A DNA stretch of 64,000 nt from Daucus carota subsp. sativus (taxonomy: Eukaryota > Streptophyta > Magnoliopsida > Apiales > Apiaceae), in contig NC_030388.2 of NCBI RefSeq assembly GCF_001625215.2, positions 27,206,558-27,270,557 of the forward strand. The letters run 5' to 3'. The notes under the pieces are model-generated. The model saw only the letters and a program-made list of their open reading frames with translations, ran no database searches and was not told where the DNA came from. Positions 13,538-24,798 of this stretch are shown in pieces (positions within the stretch are counted from its first letter, which is position 1; the number at the start of each line of letters is the position of its first letter). The position numbers were made by a program, and so were the translations under genes.

Positions 13538-14214
13538 AGTTTTACTCCAATAGAAACCTCCTTATTCTAGAAACTAGAAACTATCACTAAATTTTTAAGA
13601 GAATATCACTAAATTCTCAAACAACCCCACTTTCTCCTTCTTCTTCTCCAACCCACCAACCCTCCATCCCACTTCTGGCAGCTTCACCCTACCACCCCGC
13701 CAAGTCTCTGCTACTCTCTCCACCTCCATGCCGCCCGACCCTCCATAGCCACCACCTCCATGTCGGCCTCCATTATTTATATCACCACCAAATCCAACCC
13801 CCCCTCCGGCCTCCACCGCCCTTTCCATTCCACCCCAATCTCCACCTCCACCTGCACCTTCGTCCTCACCTCCACCTCGGTCTTCCTCACCTACAGTAAC
13901 GTATATCTAGCTTAATGCCGATTTAAATTCCAGATCTTTGCCAAAAATCTGCCGGACAAAGCTAAAGGCTCCTTCCATGTCCACCACCTCCATCTCCACC
14001 TTCACCTCCATTATCTCCACCACCGCAACCACCACCTGAATCGGCAACTAGAACAGATTCAGAAATTCTGGGCAGTTTCCGCAAGTTTTCACTAATTCGT
14101 GCAACACATATCACTAAATCGTAAAGAGAATATCACTAAATTGTACTGAGGATATCACTAACTTCTATTGGTTTCTAGTTTTTATTTTAAAAGTGGTTTT
14201 TATTTGATCATGAG

Positions 14215-14216
<2 letters not shown>
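13538..14216. mobile_element. Element nested in the hAT, inverted ends around a GC-rich core
   Basis: The left end contains AGTTTTACTCCAATAGAAACC, then CTAGAAACTAGAAACTATCACTAA. The right end contains ATCACTAACTTCTATTGGTT, TCTAGTTTTTATTTTAAAAG and TTGATCATGAGCC, which is an imperfect inverted counterpart. ATATCACTAAA repeats occur inside both ends. Runs of TA flank it, so a duplication cannot be measured. The interior (about 13620-14050) is much richer in C and G and reads on the minus strand as a Gly-rich frame (13595-13828). That composition break suggests a captured gene fragment, but I cannot name the source. Confidence 0.5.
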
Positions 14217-14258
<42 letters not shown>

Positions 14259-14280
14259 AAATATTATATATATATATTAT
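14217..14280. repeat. (TA)n microsatellite
   Basis: An almost pure TA run of about 36 bases (14217-14252) is followed by a shorter one. It sits at the right edge of the nested element. Confidence 0.95.
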
Positions 14281-15362
14281 GTGTTTAATGTAAAGTATAT
14301 ATATTGAAATATTGTGAATTATTATGTATGCATATTAACATTTTACTTAATTTTATATGCCCAATACAGAATTTATATTCATTTCATCAATATTTTTCTC
14401 AGGTATTTTGCATTAAAAAATTTAAATATAATAAAAATATAAAATATAAATGATAAATTGAATGATTGTATACAATTAAATTAGCATGTTTCACGTGTTT
14501 ATTGTATTAGACGAAACTTGTAAAACCCTTTTTTATGTTCCTAAATTTTAAAAAAAATCAATCATCACATTTTTTTATAGATATATAATTTTTAATTTTT
14601 ATTTTTTAAATACACGAATTAGATCCGAACCCAAACCGAAACCCGAAAAAACCCGACGGATCGGATCTGGATCTTCATTTTCCAAACACGGACCCGAACT
14701 CGAACTGATCCGAAATATGATGACCGGGTCTGGATCTCAAGAAACCCGATCCGACCCGTTGTCATCCCTAAATAAAACTTAAAAATATGCCGCGGGTTCA
14801 TTTCATTCTTATCTAACTAGTAGTTGCATACTTACATCACTCAGTTGAATTTTGTTCATGTGTTGTGAACAATACGGAGCACCAATTTTGTTTTTTTCCC
14901 AAAGGTTCTAGGCTCCTAGCTAACTAGACATACAAATTTAGCTGATAAGTTGAAGTCGAAATTACGTGCTATATAACCTAACTTAAATCTCGTTAAAAAC
15001 ATTGATATTTTTAATAATTTCAAAGTAAGGTAAAGCTTTCAACTCATTCGATCGGCACATATTTTAAAGAATCGGCATCTACCCAAATATAGAAGAGTTA
15101 TGTGGCAGGAACAAATAAATTGTTGCAACCGAACTTGCAAGAGAAATGTGAGATGAGAAGAGAAACTTATTGAAGTATACTACAGTAGAACGTAACTGTG
15201 TACAATTGATGACCGTTGACTACTACGCCGAGTAAGCATGTACATCACGGGTTTTATCCTCCATGCGACTTAACGACTGCATTAAAGCAACTACTACCGG
15301 TCTACTATATGTATTTGACGTATCTATCGTAGACTATGAGCATCGGTTTCACTTAATTATTT

Positions 15363-16054
15363 TTTCGAAACAAAGATGTTAATCTAATAATAAAAGGCTA
15401 TACGCATCTACACCGATGATCGAGTCGAACAAACAGTAAATTGCAATCGTCTGTTCTCACAAAGAGACAGTTAAACGATATTTTGAAGAAAATGTATGTA
15501 CAAATACAAATACTCGCTTCATGCATTCTCGTTGAATTACTGGTACCCTCTTCATCATGCCCCGATAGAGCTATCGTTTGAGCTATCGACCAGAACTGCG
15601 ATTCCATACAAACTTTCATCACCAAATCAAACCCCGCTTACAATTAAGAAGCGAAAAACAAAGCTCTCATCAGGGAGAGAAAACAACCTTAGATGAAACC
15701 ACAGAAACAAGAGAAATCCGACTGAAAATCCACCCACTTGAAATAGAGGAGAAAGCCAGCGAAATATCCGATGGTTTTAGATCTAAGAATTCCCCGAGAA
15801 TAGATCTGGAGCAAAACCACAAAAACAAGAAAAATCGGACCGCAACTCACCCGCTTGGAAGAGAGACAACGAAATCTCCGATGGCTCCGGATCTAAGTTT
15901 CTCGAGAAGAAGTATTATTCAAAAACTATGAATAAAATAAAGTAGTTAACTGATTCGGGGCTTTCCACCGGTGAAAAACCGATGGAAGCCCCAGGCGGCT
16001 ACGATAATAGAGAGGCCAGAGAGAATTAGGGTTTTTTTGGGAGAGAGGTATTGT
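15363..16054 (-). mobile_element. 692 bp retroposon with 18 bp target-site duplication
   Basis: The exact 18 bp sequence GGTTTCACTTAATTATTT occurs at 15345-15362 and 16055-16072 and brackets this segment. On the minus strand the insert starts with CCCAAAAAAACCCTAATTCTC, resembling a capped plant mRNA leader, and ends in a short A run just before the duplication. That polarity plus a long target duplication indicates target-primed reverse transcription by LINE-type machinery. Inside, a block of about 120 bp is present twice (around 15650-15770 and 15775-15890 on the plus strand, sharing the CATCGGA-TTTCG, AGTGGGT and GATTT-TCTTGTTT motifs read on the minus strand). No long frame or pol III box pair is apparent, so it may be a non-autonomous LINE derivative or a processed transcript. 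Confidence 0.75.
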
Positions 16055-16363
16055 GGTTTCACTTAATTATTTATATTTAAATTCGATAAAATTATTAAAA
16101 ATATATATATAGGAAAAGAATGGAGAATAATAATGGACCGGTTAATGTTTAATATATTAAATAAGTATAGGGGAAAAAACAGTAAAAATGATATGATTTT
16201 TATATTATAAAATTTCATATCTAATAATAGATTTGAAATAGTGGAGGAAAATAGTGAATGCACAGAATATATTATTATAAGATGGAGTTAGCGGAAGAAA
16301 TAAGACGAATAGTAGGTATTTATATTATTAAAAATTACTCTTTTTCAAACGTACAAAAATGAT

Positions 16364-16480
16364 ACTACCTCTGTCCCTCTCATTTCTTTACGTTACATTT
16401 CGGCACGTTTTTTCAACACTCATTTAAAGTATAGTTTTATAATATATTTTAAAAAAATTTTTGCTCTGAATAAAAATTTG
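16364..16480. mobile_element. One-ended Stowaway-like MITE remnant
   Basis: CTACCTCTGTCCCTCTCATTT follows TA and matches the left end of the 8230 copy. No matching right end is found before the next element begins at 16488, so the right half appears lost. Confidence 0.55.
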
Positions 16481-16487
16481 ATATATA

Positions 16488-16714
16488 GGGGCCGTTTGGG
16501 CAGCCTTAAAAGAAGTGACTTGTTGCTTAAATTAGAGAAGTGGAGCAGAAATGAGAAATAAATAAGTTAATAAAGTGTTTGGAAAAAAAGCAGAAGCTGT
16601 GAGAGAGAAGCTAACATTCTCAACTTCTTAAAAGTGCTTCTACTTCTTTACACAAACGGGTCAAGAGAAGCAGAAGCCAGAAGCAGCTTCTGCTTCTCTT
16701 ACACAAACAGGGCC
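16488..16714. mobile_element. MITE, GGGGCCGTTTGG-type family
   Basis: The left end is GGGGCCGTTTGGGCAG and the right end TTACACAAACAGGGCC. The interior contains AGCAGAAGCTG and AGAAGCAGCTTCTGCTTCT palindromic tracts. Of the family members in the window, this is the one with the least damaged ends. Confidence 0.75.
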
Positions 16715-16895
16715 ATAAACTTTTATTAAAAAAGAAAATTTTGAAAATAAATTATAGAGCTATACTTTATGAGAGCCGCGTGCAAATAATGAACATAATA
16801 AACAAGCTAGAGGGAGAGTGGGAGGGACTAGAGAGGGAGTATACATTTTAAAAAAAAACTTACAGAAATGAATTAGAGTGAAGGAATATAAAATA

Positions 16896-17127
16896 CTCCC
16901 TCTGTTTTTTTTTATATGACGCTTGACTTTTTGCACACATTTCAATGTGCTTTGACCGGGCACTTAAATATATTATTTTTTAAATTTTTTTTTTTGGAAT
17001 TAAACTATCTTTTACCTACTTTTATTCAAAAAAAGAAAATTTAAAAAATAATATTTTTAAGGGCCCAGTCAAAGCACATTGAGATGTGTGCAAAAAGTCA
17101 AGCGTCATATAAAAAAAACAGAGGGAA
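16896..17127. mobile_element. Near-perfect hairpin MITE, 232 bp, TA duplication
   Basis: After TA at 16894-16895 the sequence runs CTCCCTCTGTTTTTTTTTAT, then GACGCTTGACTTTTTGCACA. It returns as the reverse complement up to AACAGAGGGAA followed by TA at 17128. The arms are about 100 bp each, leaving a short AT-rich centre, so the whole element can fold back on itself. It is Stowaway-like, and its transcript would be a perfect siRNA or miRNA-like precursor. Confidence 0.85.
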
Positions 17128-17756
17128 TATAAATTATTCAGGGAAGCCATTGTAACCGAGGAGGTACATCCATGTAACGTTAACTTGGACGCCATAATGT
17201 AACGGACGAATACTTTTGCACAAGTACCACGGTCCCACATCGATCACCGTTCGATTTGACAGATGTGAGCTGGGACCCACTGGCCCCACATACTTACATA
17301 CATACCTCATAAACATATAATTAAGCATCATGTGACAAATCCAATGCGTCTGGTACAATACAGTGAATAAGACCCATCTCTTCTTCTGTCGATATCATTA
17401 GTGTATGTGTGTTCAACTGTATATATCATAAATATCTTCGTTTACCGATTTGTTATTGGTAATAATCTGCTTTCGCATTAGTATATAAATTGATGGTGAT
17501 ATTTTGAATAAAAACAGTTCGTTTTCAACAGACTAGACTTTTACCAGAAATCTTGTCAACTCCGTTAGATATTTACGAGATGGGGAGTGCGTGTTCTTGT
17601 TCGATTGCACTAAAATTAATTTGGTAGTGTCAACGCCGTTAGATTTTCCAAGATTGACAAGTTGTTAGTTTGTCTCTGTCACAGTTTTGCTAATATAGGT
17701 ATCTCAAACATACAACTCTGGTCCTGCGAGAACAGAATCACACTCAAAATTATTAA

Positions 17757-17950
17757 CGGTTTTTCTATGGTGTGCCCAAGGGCACACACTAAGCACTAAA
17801 TTTTATGAGTTTGGTGCATTCTTATTGGTCATGTAATCATAAATATGGATGGCCCCCCTGCATTTACACCAAACTCCACCAATCAAAATCCACTAAACCC
17901 ATCAAATTTAGTGCTTAATGTGTGCCCTTGGGCACACACTAGAAAGACCC
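17757..17950. mobile_element. 194 bp MULE-type MITE with 9 bp target duplication
   Basis: It is flanked by the exact 9 bp repeat AATTATTAA (17748-17756 and 17951-17959). The ends are CGGTTTTTCTATGGTGTGCC and, reverse-complemented, GGGTCTTTCTAGTGTGTGCC, and pairing continues through GCACTAAATTT. A 9 bp duplication and inverted ends of about 50 bp fit Mutator-like elements. The motif GTGTGCCCAAGGGCACAC is itself a palindrome at both ends. There is no coding capacity. Confidence 0.85.
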
Positions 17951-17959
17951 AATTATTAA

Positions 17960-18899
17960 ATTAAATATCGTATCCAAGTGTCACGATTTATTAGATGAGA
18001 TTGAATTCAACTCGGTCGGATTTAAAAAAAAAAATTAATCATAGATATTAGAAACGTTTGATCTAGAAATAACTTATTCGTACTGTTTTTATAACAAACT
18101 TATGTCAAATATTAATTTATAATTCAGAATCTAAAAAGTTGAAAATTCTACTTTTTTTCTAGTAACTTATTTTTATTTTTAAATTTTATTGTTATACTAA
18201 TATTTTTTTTATATTCTATAAATTATAAACACCAAAAAAATCAAAAAATATATCAAACACATAAAATTAATATTATTATTCATTTTTAATTAACTTGCTA
18301 TTTATAATATATTTTTTAAGTTACGCCCAACCCTATTATTTAACTTCACTAATTGAAACCCCTTGGTTTGTGATTCAGCTCTACCTACTCTTGTGCATTC
18401 TTGTTGCCGTATAATTATGTGAATTTATGTTTTTTTTCAGGCATGCCAAAATAGTAGGACTAATGTATATTGCAAGGATGGAAAGAGTGGCCCCTACCCA
18501 CTTGTGGTGGGGCCAAGTGTTTTGATAAAAATCATGACAATGGGCCAACAATTCCATGTTTATCCTCCCATAACACATGCTCCTCCATGAAGAATGTAGA
18601 TTCATTTTTAATTGTACTAGTCAATAATTTCCCAAGAACACAACCACACATCACTTCCCATTCCCAAATCGAGTAGCAGAAAAGATGTAAAATATGAAAA
18701 CATAACATCAACATTCATGGGGAATTTTTCAAAGATGAAGAGAGAAAGAAAGGAGAATAGAGATGTGCTTTTTCTTCTTTTTACAAACATCTTATTGTTT
18801 CTGTGCATAAACACACAAGTAAAAAGTTTCAGAGCAGTGAAAAACTCAACATAAGCATCCTCAACTTACAGTTTCATACTTCTCTAAAGCTTTATATAT
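17960..18899. other. Non-coding spacer downstream of the HIPP gene
   Basis: Four overlapping short frames are open on both strands between 18381 and 18814, but none has a recognisable domain. The part nearest 19168 probably belongs to the 3' UTR of the minus-strand HIPP gene. A (TA)n tract lies at 18894-18912. Confidence 0.5.
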
Positions 18900-19167
18900 A
18901 TATATATATATAATTATAAATGTAATCTATAAGGTACACTATTATAATTTAGAATTAAACAATCCTAATCAGAATTAGGACTCTGAGAAAATAAACTGGC
19001 AAACAAGAGCTAAAGCCAGAAAAGAAAAGTAGTGAAAGAAACAGTTTTAGACAAGCAAGTCATTGAACACTTTAACTGAACCATCAAAGCACCACCAAGT
19101 CCACCATTACAAAATCAGCAAACTTTAGGCCTAGGGATTGGCTGAACTTCCGACGACGATGAAGAAT

Positions 19168-21123
19168 TCACATAACATTGCAGCTGGAGGTGTTTTCATC
19201 ACTGAAGTAGTTGGTGTATGGATCTGAGGGTGGTTGCTGGTATGGGTAGTAGGGGTGTGGAGGCATGTAATTCACGGCGGGAGGGGGTCTTGCGTACATC
19301 ATTGGGTGGAATCCTTCGCCGTTTGCACGTTGCTGGTTCATCATAGCTGCTGCCATTTGTTGTTGGTAGTAGGCGTTTCCTGCCATTGCTTGAGGGCCTC
19401 CGGCACCTTGATAGTAACCAGCAGGAGCACCGCCATTGACCGCCGCAGCTGGCAAGCCTTGAACTGCTGCTTGCATGTTTCCCATTTGACCCATCTGGCC
19501 CATAGGCATACCACCACTCATTTGGCCCACGCCACCCCCACCACCACTCATACCCATCATGTTAGGCATAACATTCATTCCACCCTGCTTTCCTCCATTA
19601 CCACCAGGAGCCCCACCACCACCGCCACCTCCTCCGCCATTATTTTGGCCACCGCCACCACCATTAGGCTTGCCACCACCATTCTTAGGTTGTCCACCGC
19701 CTCCTTGATTTTGATTGCCTCCATTTCCTCCGCCGCCAGCACCACCTTTCTTTCCACCGTTACCATTCATCTGAACAGGAATGTTTCCACCACCACCTCC
19801 GCCGCCCCCACCTTTCTTGGCATTTGCACCGCCATTTCCTCCATTATTACCACCAGGAGGAGGACCTTTCATAAGGTGTGGAGGAAGCTGGCCAGGCTTC
19901 ATTCCATTCATCATCATCATATTCGGAGGCATCTGCCCACCACCACCACCGCCCTGACCCATCATAGGTTTCATCTTATTAGGCGGCGGAATATCGTCCA
20001 ACTCATCATCCAGATCATCATCATCATAATCATCCTCATCACTATAATCCTCATCCAGATCATCATCACTAAACTCATCCTCCTCCGGTATATTAAACTT
20101 GACCGCCTTCTGATTCGGGTCCTTCCCGAACGAAGGAGGCATCTTCATGTCCTTAAATTGAGGGGGCAACTTCATATCTTGAAACCCTTTCATCTGCTGC
20201 AACTGCTGTAGCTGCTGAAGTTGTTGCTGGTTAGGCATTTGCGGCCCACCCTTCTGAGGCTGCTGCTGGTTATTTCCGCCTTTGTTCGGCTGTTGCCCCT
20301 TGTTTCCCCCTTTCCCATGGTCAATTTGCACATTCTTCTGAGGCTGATTGTTATTATTGCCGCCTTTCGGAGCACCCCACATCTCAGCATGCTTCCCATT
20401 CTTCGTAAGCTTCTTGATCAGGGTAGCTGCATCTACACTACCCGAAACCGTAACCTTCCCCTGCTCAGAATCTATGCTGGTTTTGTAAACACCTAAACAT
20501 CCCCCAAACAAACCATTCATCAAATCACATATATTTCACTAAATTAGTACTTATCAGCATCAATTCAAGTCCCACTCAGCCAATTACAGATAATCAATAG
20601 TCTAATTAAAGAGAATATGTAAACAAACACACACATACAAAAGTGAATATTCTATAAAATCAAGATTCAACATCACAAGAGGGCTTGGAATAAATAGAGC
20701 ATACCATCAATTTTCTGCAAGATCTTCTTCACTTTATGCTTACATCCATCACAGTGTATATTAACCTTCAGCACACAAGTCTGCATGACAAGCAAAACCA
20801 CAAAAACACACAATAATTACATCAGTCAAATAAAGAAAAAACTAGATATCAAAAAGCTATATATTCTGTAAGAAGATCTATTTTACAAATAATTATCCAC
20901 AAAAGTGTAAGCACAAATAGAAAAAGACACAAAAGCAAAAGCTAATTGCACTCCAGAGAGGTTGAGTTGGTACCAAGCAAAACCCATGAAGCAAAGACTG
21001 TAAATTTACAGATAAAATTCAATCTCTCTGTCTTACTAACTGTAAAACCAGAGAGAGAGAGAGAGAGAGAGGGAGGGAGATTAAAATGGGCACCTGAATT
21101 TTCAAGAACTCTTCTTTACTCAT
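19168..21123 (-). CDS. HIPP: Heavy-metal-associated isoprenylated plant protein (HIPP), Gly-rich, 476 aa
   Basis: Three exons join in frame: 21123-21094, 20780-20705 and 20492-19168, all with GT-AG introns, giving 1431 nt. The protein starts [10 protein letters not shown]. An HMA ferredoxin-like domain (residues about 11-75) follows, with the metal-binding CDGC motif at residues 20-23. Next come a Gln/Asn/Gly-rich linker, an acidic block (about residues 170-205, rich in D and E) and long Gly, Asn and Met-Pro runs. The last four residues are CNVM, a CaaX box. Met in the last position usually directs farnesylation, so the protein should be lipid-anchored. HIPPs are plant metallochaperones or stress adaptors linked to Cu, Zn or Cd handling and to pathogen and drought responses. 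The first two exons encode the first half of the HMA domain, and the large third exon encodes the rest. The start is fixed by the conserved [14 protein letters not shown] N-terminus. The specific HIPP number cannot be assigned. Confidence 0.95.
21046..21072. repeat. (GA)n tract in HIPP intron 1
   Basis: A GA dinucleotide run (CT on the transcribed strand) lies next to the donor site of the first HIPP intron. It is a plain microsatellite. Confidence 0.9.
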
Positions 21124-21410
21124 AATGTAATTGGGAAAATAAGCTTGTTGGCTATAGATCTGAGTGAGGCTAGAAAGATGTAATCTTGACAAGAATTACC
21201 AAAGAAACAGAGCAAGCACTCAAATTATATATGTAAGTATATCTTATAGTGATTATTGTAAGAAAAATACAAGCTGGGGTGTTGATTTTATGGTCTGAGT
21301 ATATGTATTTCAGAAGAAAGAGGAGAGAAAATAAGAGGCGGTGGGTGGAGACATTAAAAACTTCTCTGGTGTGTGTGTCTGCCTTTCCTCTATTTCAGAG
21401 TTTCTCAACA

Positions 21411-21482
21411 CAGAGAGAGATATAAGAGATATAGAGAGATTGAGAGAGAGAGACAGAGAGAGATTGTAGGGAGAGAGAGATA
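21411..21482. repeat. GA-rich tract in the HIPP leader region
   Basis: A run of GAGAGA with ATA interruptions reads as CT on the minus strand. Pyrimidine-rich leaders of this type are common in plant 5' UTRs. A TATA-like TATATAT on the minus strand lies further upstream at 21557-21563. Confidence 0.7.
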
Positions 21483-21556
21483 AACAAAGCAAGGGTAGAC
21501 AGGCACAAAGTGAGAGGCAGTCTTATGGGGTTACCTCACTCATTGTTTAGGCCTTG

Positions 21557-21563
21557 ATATATA
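21557..21563 (-). promoter_or_regulatory. Candidate TATA box of the HIPP gene
   Basis: TATATAT on the minus strand lies about 435 bases before the HIPP start codon, followed by a CT-rich leader. Transcription would begin near 21530. This assignment rests on sequence only. Confidence 0.35.
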
Positions 21564-22335
21564 CTAGTACTAGTATAGAGTATAGAGTAGTAATATTTGT
21601 GTGATGTGTGTATTGGTTTTGGCTTATAATTACCAACTACTAACTCACTTGGGCTCAACAGTGTGGCTCAGTAAATTGGCTTGGCTTCTTGGCTTGAGTA
21701 CATGCATACATTTTTGTATGTGTAACATTCAATGTCGTAGCAGTCGAAATGTCAAAAAAGAAAATGTATTGCAGTAGCAGTGTTAATTATCTGGACTGTC
21801 AGATTTCCTCGCCAAAAGTGGGAGATTAATTAGATTTGCTCTGTGCACAACATTAACAAGCTTAGCTCTAGCCTAGCTAATACTACTTCATTTCTGATTT
21901 TAGTTTCTTTTTTCATTTTAAGAAATAAAAATAACATAAGTCAGATACTCCCGTGAAATAAATATAAGAGGAATGTCATGTATCTCAAATTTTATCTATT
22001 TTTTTAAATGATGTGACCGACATATGAATGGTCTTAATTGTTGAGTGATGTGCATATATATTATTAATGTGAGCGGAACTAATTAGGTATTGTTAATTGG
22101 AGTTTGGAAAAAGATTGAAAATATTTTTTGAAATAATTATCATTTTTCTAAATTTAAACCCGATCCTACGGTTTGACACAATATTTTGTTGCAAAACATA
22201 TTCAAATTGTTATGTCTTGAGGCTATAAATTTTCGGTCCCTGAATTGAGATTTTCGTGTCGAAACTTTGGATGATTTGAATGCGGATGTTGCGAAATAAT
22301 TCACGCATGTTTCCGGAGTATGACGAAAAGGAATA

Positions 22336-22633
22336 CTCCCTCCGTCCCACCCAATTGTTTACATTGGGTTTGGGCACGGAGGTTAAGAAATATGTATAAA
22401 GTAGTGAAAAAGAGGAAGAAAAGTGGGTGAAGTGGTGGGACCCATCGATTTTTAATATATAAAAGAGAGATAGTGGAGTAAAAGTAGTGTGAAAAGGAAG
22501 GAAAAGTGATAAAGTGGTGGGACCCATTAACTATTTTGGGAAAGTTTTGTAATGTAAAGAAATGGATGGGACGTCCAAAAGAGGTAACTGTAAAGAACCT
22601 GGTGGGACGGAGGGAGTGGTGGGACGGAGGGAG
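22336..22633. mobile_element. Stowaway-like MITE with a duplicated right terminus
   Basis: The left end CTCCCTCCGTCCC follows TA (22334-22335). The right end GTGGGACGGAGGGAG occurs twice in tandem (22602-22617 and 22618-22633), and the outer copy is followed by TA (22634-22635). The interior has GTGGGTGAAGTGGTGGGACCC-type blocks, the complement of the CACCCACT blocks in the 6936 and 8230 copies. Confidence 0.85.
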
Positions 22634-22635
22634 TA

Positions 22636-24188
22636 ATAATTAACATTATTGGACAAGTTAGATATAAAAATAATATATAAAAAGACAACAGTTACATTTA
22701 TATAACTGGCTTGGTTGTTTTGGAAATGAGTTGGATGGGGGTGATGTGTTTACTCCATGACCAATTAATCTTGGCCCAACATCAAGAATCAAGAAACACC
22801 CTAAAATCTCACCGGTCAAAAATTCAGAATAAGAACTGACGTCCAAGACACATAATTATTCAAGGGAAAATTGATAAATTGTCTATAAATGAATATAATT
22901 GTGTATTGTCGAGTTTCTAAAGTGAGTGACTTTTCAATTTTAATATTCTTAAATCAAATTCTCCGTCCAAAATATGATTCACATTTTTAATGATTAATCT
23001 GACCCTACCGGGTCGGAGATGATATATCAAATAAGATCTAATCTTTTAGAAAAAAATATATCCAATAATTATTTAGATACAAAATCCGATCTATTAGCAA
23101 CTCGAATTTCATAAAAAAATATTCACTTTATATCATCACTCAATCCTAAATTGATGTTATCCACGCGTAACTCACTTCCAATATTCCTCAATTCATTTAT
23201 GCTTCACTTATACTTCAAAAAGACTCTAATCACGTAGAAGAACCTCTATTATATCCATCCTGGTCTTATTAAGCCCCATTCTTGCCCAACTTCGACCCAC
23301 ATATGTGGTAGTAAGACTCACTTTTCAATTTATTTTAGAAATACAACTCAATTGTTTTGTAAGAAAATATTAGACATATACACCACAAGATAAACCTTCT
23401 TTTCAAGCTGATTAATGCTTGGAAGTTATAATAACCTAGGATTCATACTTATAATAATTACTACACCTAATTTTGTTCCAATCGCTGGGTGTATCAAGCT
23501 CAGTTGAAATGGACAACTGCAATACGTTCACACTGAACCAAAAGTAACCCACGGATTTAATTTATTAGAGTAATTGAATAATTGATGTCACAACAATTTA
23601 AGAAATAAGCACTTTTTGTCATAAAAAGGAAAAGTTTCCATTTGCATGTAAATTAGGTTGTGCCCTACATACTGAACTTTCAGGGTTTAATAATTTACGG
23701 TCAAAATTAACAAATATTAGGTGAAAAGTAGCTAAAACTCACGGCACTAATTAAATGAAAATGTATGTATACTTTCTCTTGTAAGGAAATAAAGATTAGC
23801 CTATCTTAAAAGTCCAACTCATAATGACACCCTCTAGCAATTTTAAAGGCATCCTCTTTATTATTTTATTAAATAAATAAAATTTGAGAATGGTGCAAAA
23901 GTGCCAACCCATTCCCTCTAATTATGAGTGTATGAATGAGGTCCCATGAGTCTCAAATCCATTAGGTTGAGATATGACATTTTGTCACTAGCTCTTCATT
24001 ATATGTTCTATTTTAAACCTATGGTAAAGTGACAATTTTTATTTACTCATTTGAACCCTTGTTTTTGCTGCTGTCACATCTTGAATGTTGTATTATTAAC
24101 ACCAGAATGTGCATTTCCTTCATAACCTTCTTTCTTTTGGTTTTTCAGTTTCTTATGTGGTGAAGATTAACAATATTCCTGTGTCACG
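22636..24188. other. AT-rich intergenic DNA upstream of HIPP
   Basis: I see no gene, RNA or clear repeat here. Confidence 0.5.
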
Positions 24189-24411
24189 TCGTCCCATTTT
24201 ATGTGAACATTTTTTATTTTTTTTGAGGTTTCGGAAAAAAAAAATCTTTTAATAATAATAATAAAAATCAATATTTCTACGACCACACATTTATAAACTA
24301 CATTTATTTAACATTCATTAACTCTTTTATGATTGAAATTTAATCAAGTCTTCATTTTTTTAAAACCGTGTTAATCAAAAAAGTTCGTACAACATGGGAC
24401 GGACAGAGTAT
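24189..24411. mobile_element. Degenerate Stowaway-like MITE
   Basis: The left part, CGTCCCATTTTATGTGAACA, pairs imperfectly with the right part, GTACAACATGGGACGG, followed by ACAGAGTA. The outermost bases have drifted from CTCCCTCCG. Confidence 0.55.
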
Positions 24412-24798
24412 ATCGCCTCCCCCCCTCCTGAGAGGGATGCATGTGAGAGAGAACTAACCTATGAATGTTATGCATCTAGATTTGATTTTACATGCTTTAT
24501 TCACCATTGTGTTATAAGGAAATGCATTAAGCTATGCTATGCAGTGGCATTGCCATTTATGATTAAAGTAACACATGTGCAGTACATGTTGTTGGGATGA
24601 CTCTTGAAAAAAATGAGAAGAACAAGTAGAAGACATACTGGGAAAAGAAAGGAAAGCAAGGCAAAAAGTCACTTGTGTATATATTGTATCACTTTTCTCA
24701 GTTCTAACCCTTGTTCCATAACTGCATGTATAATGTTCTCCTTCTGCAACCCTCATCTCCCCACATGTTCCTTTTTTCCTCGGATGAAAAAGTCGAAT

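Larger units (their letters stand above)
13310..14770. mobile_element. hAT-type non-autonomous element with ACCCGACCCG subterminal repeats
   Basis: The segment is flanked by an exact 8 bp direct repeat AATAAAAC (13302-13309 and 14771-14778), the duplication size made by hAT transposases. The right terminus is TTGTCATCCCTA. The left, AAGAGATGGCAG, is a decayed complement of the usual TAGGGATGGCAA-type end. About 200 bp inside each end are tracts of ACCCGACCCG and its complement (13327-13513 and 14620-14757), the clustered subterminal repeats expected to bind a hAT transposase. No transposase is present. The middle is occupied by a second element (about 13538-14216) and a TA microsatellite. Confidence 0.85.

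Noticed and set aside
17137..17358. Overlapping minus frames with GGACCCACTGGCCCCAC text
   Set aside because: GTGGGNCC-like strings suggest TCP sites, but there is no gene nearby for them to serve and no conserved frame.
19234..20211. 325-codon plus-strand frame rich in His, Thr and Ile
   Set aside because: It is the antisense shadow of the Gly/Pro-rich HIPP exon 3, whose codon bias keeps the other strand open.
20221..20496. Plus-strand frame of 91 codons
   Set aside because: It is antisense to the HIPP exon 3 and has no domain.
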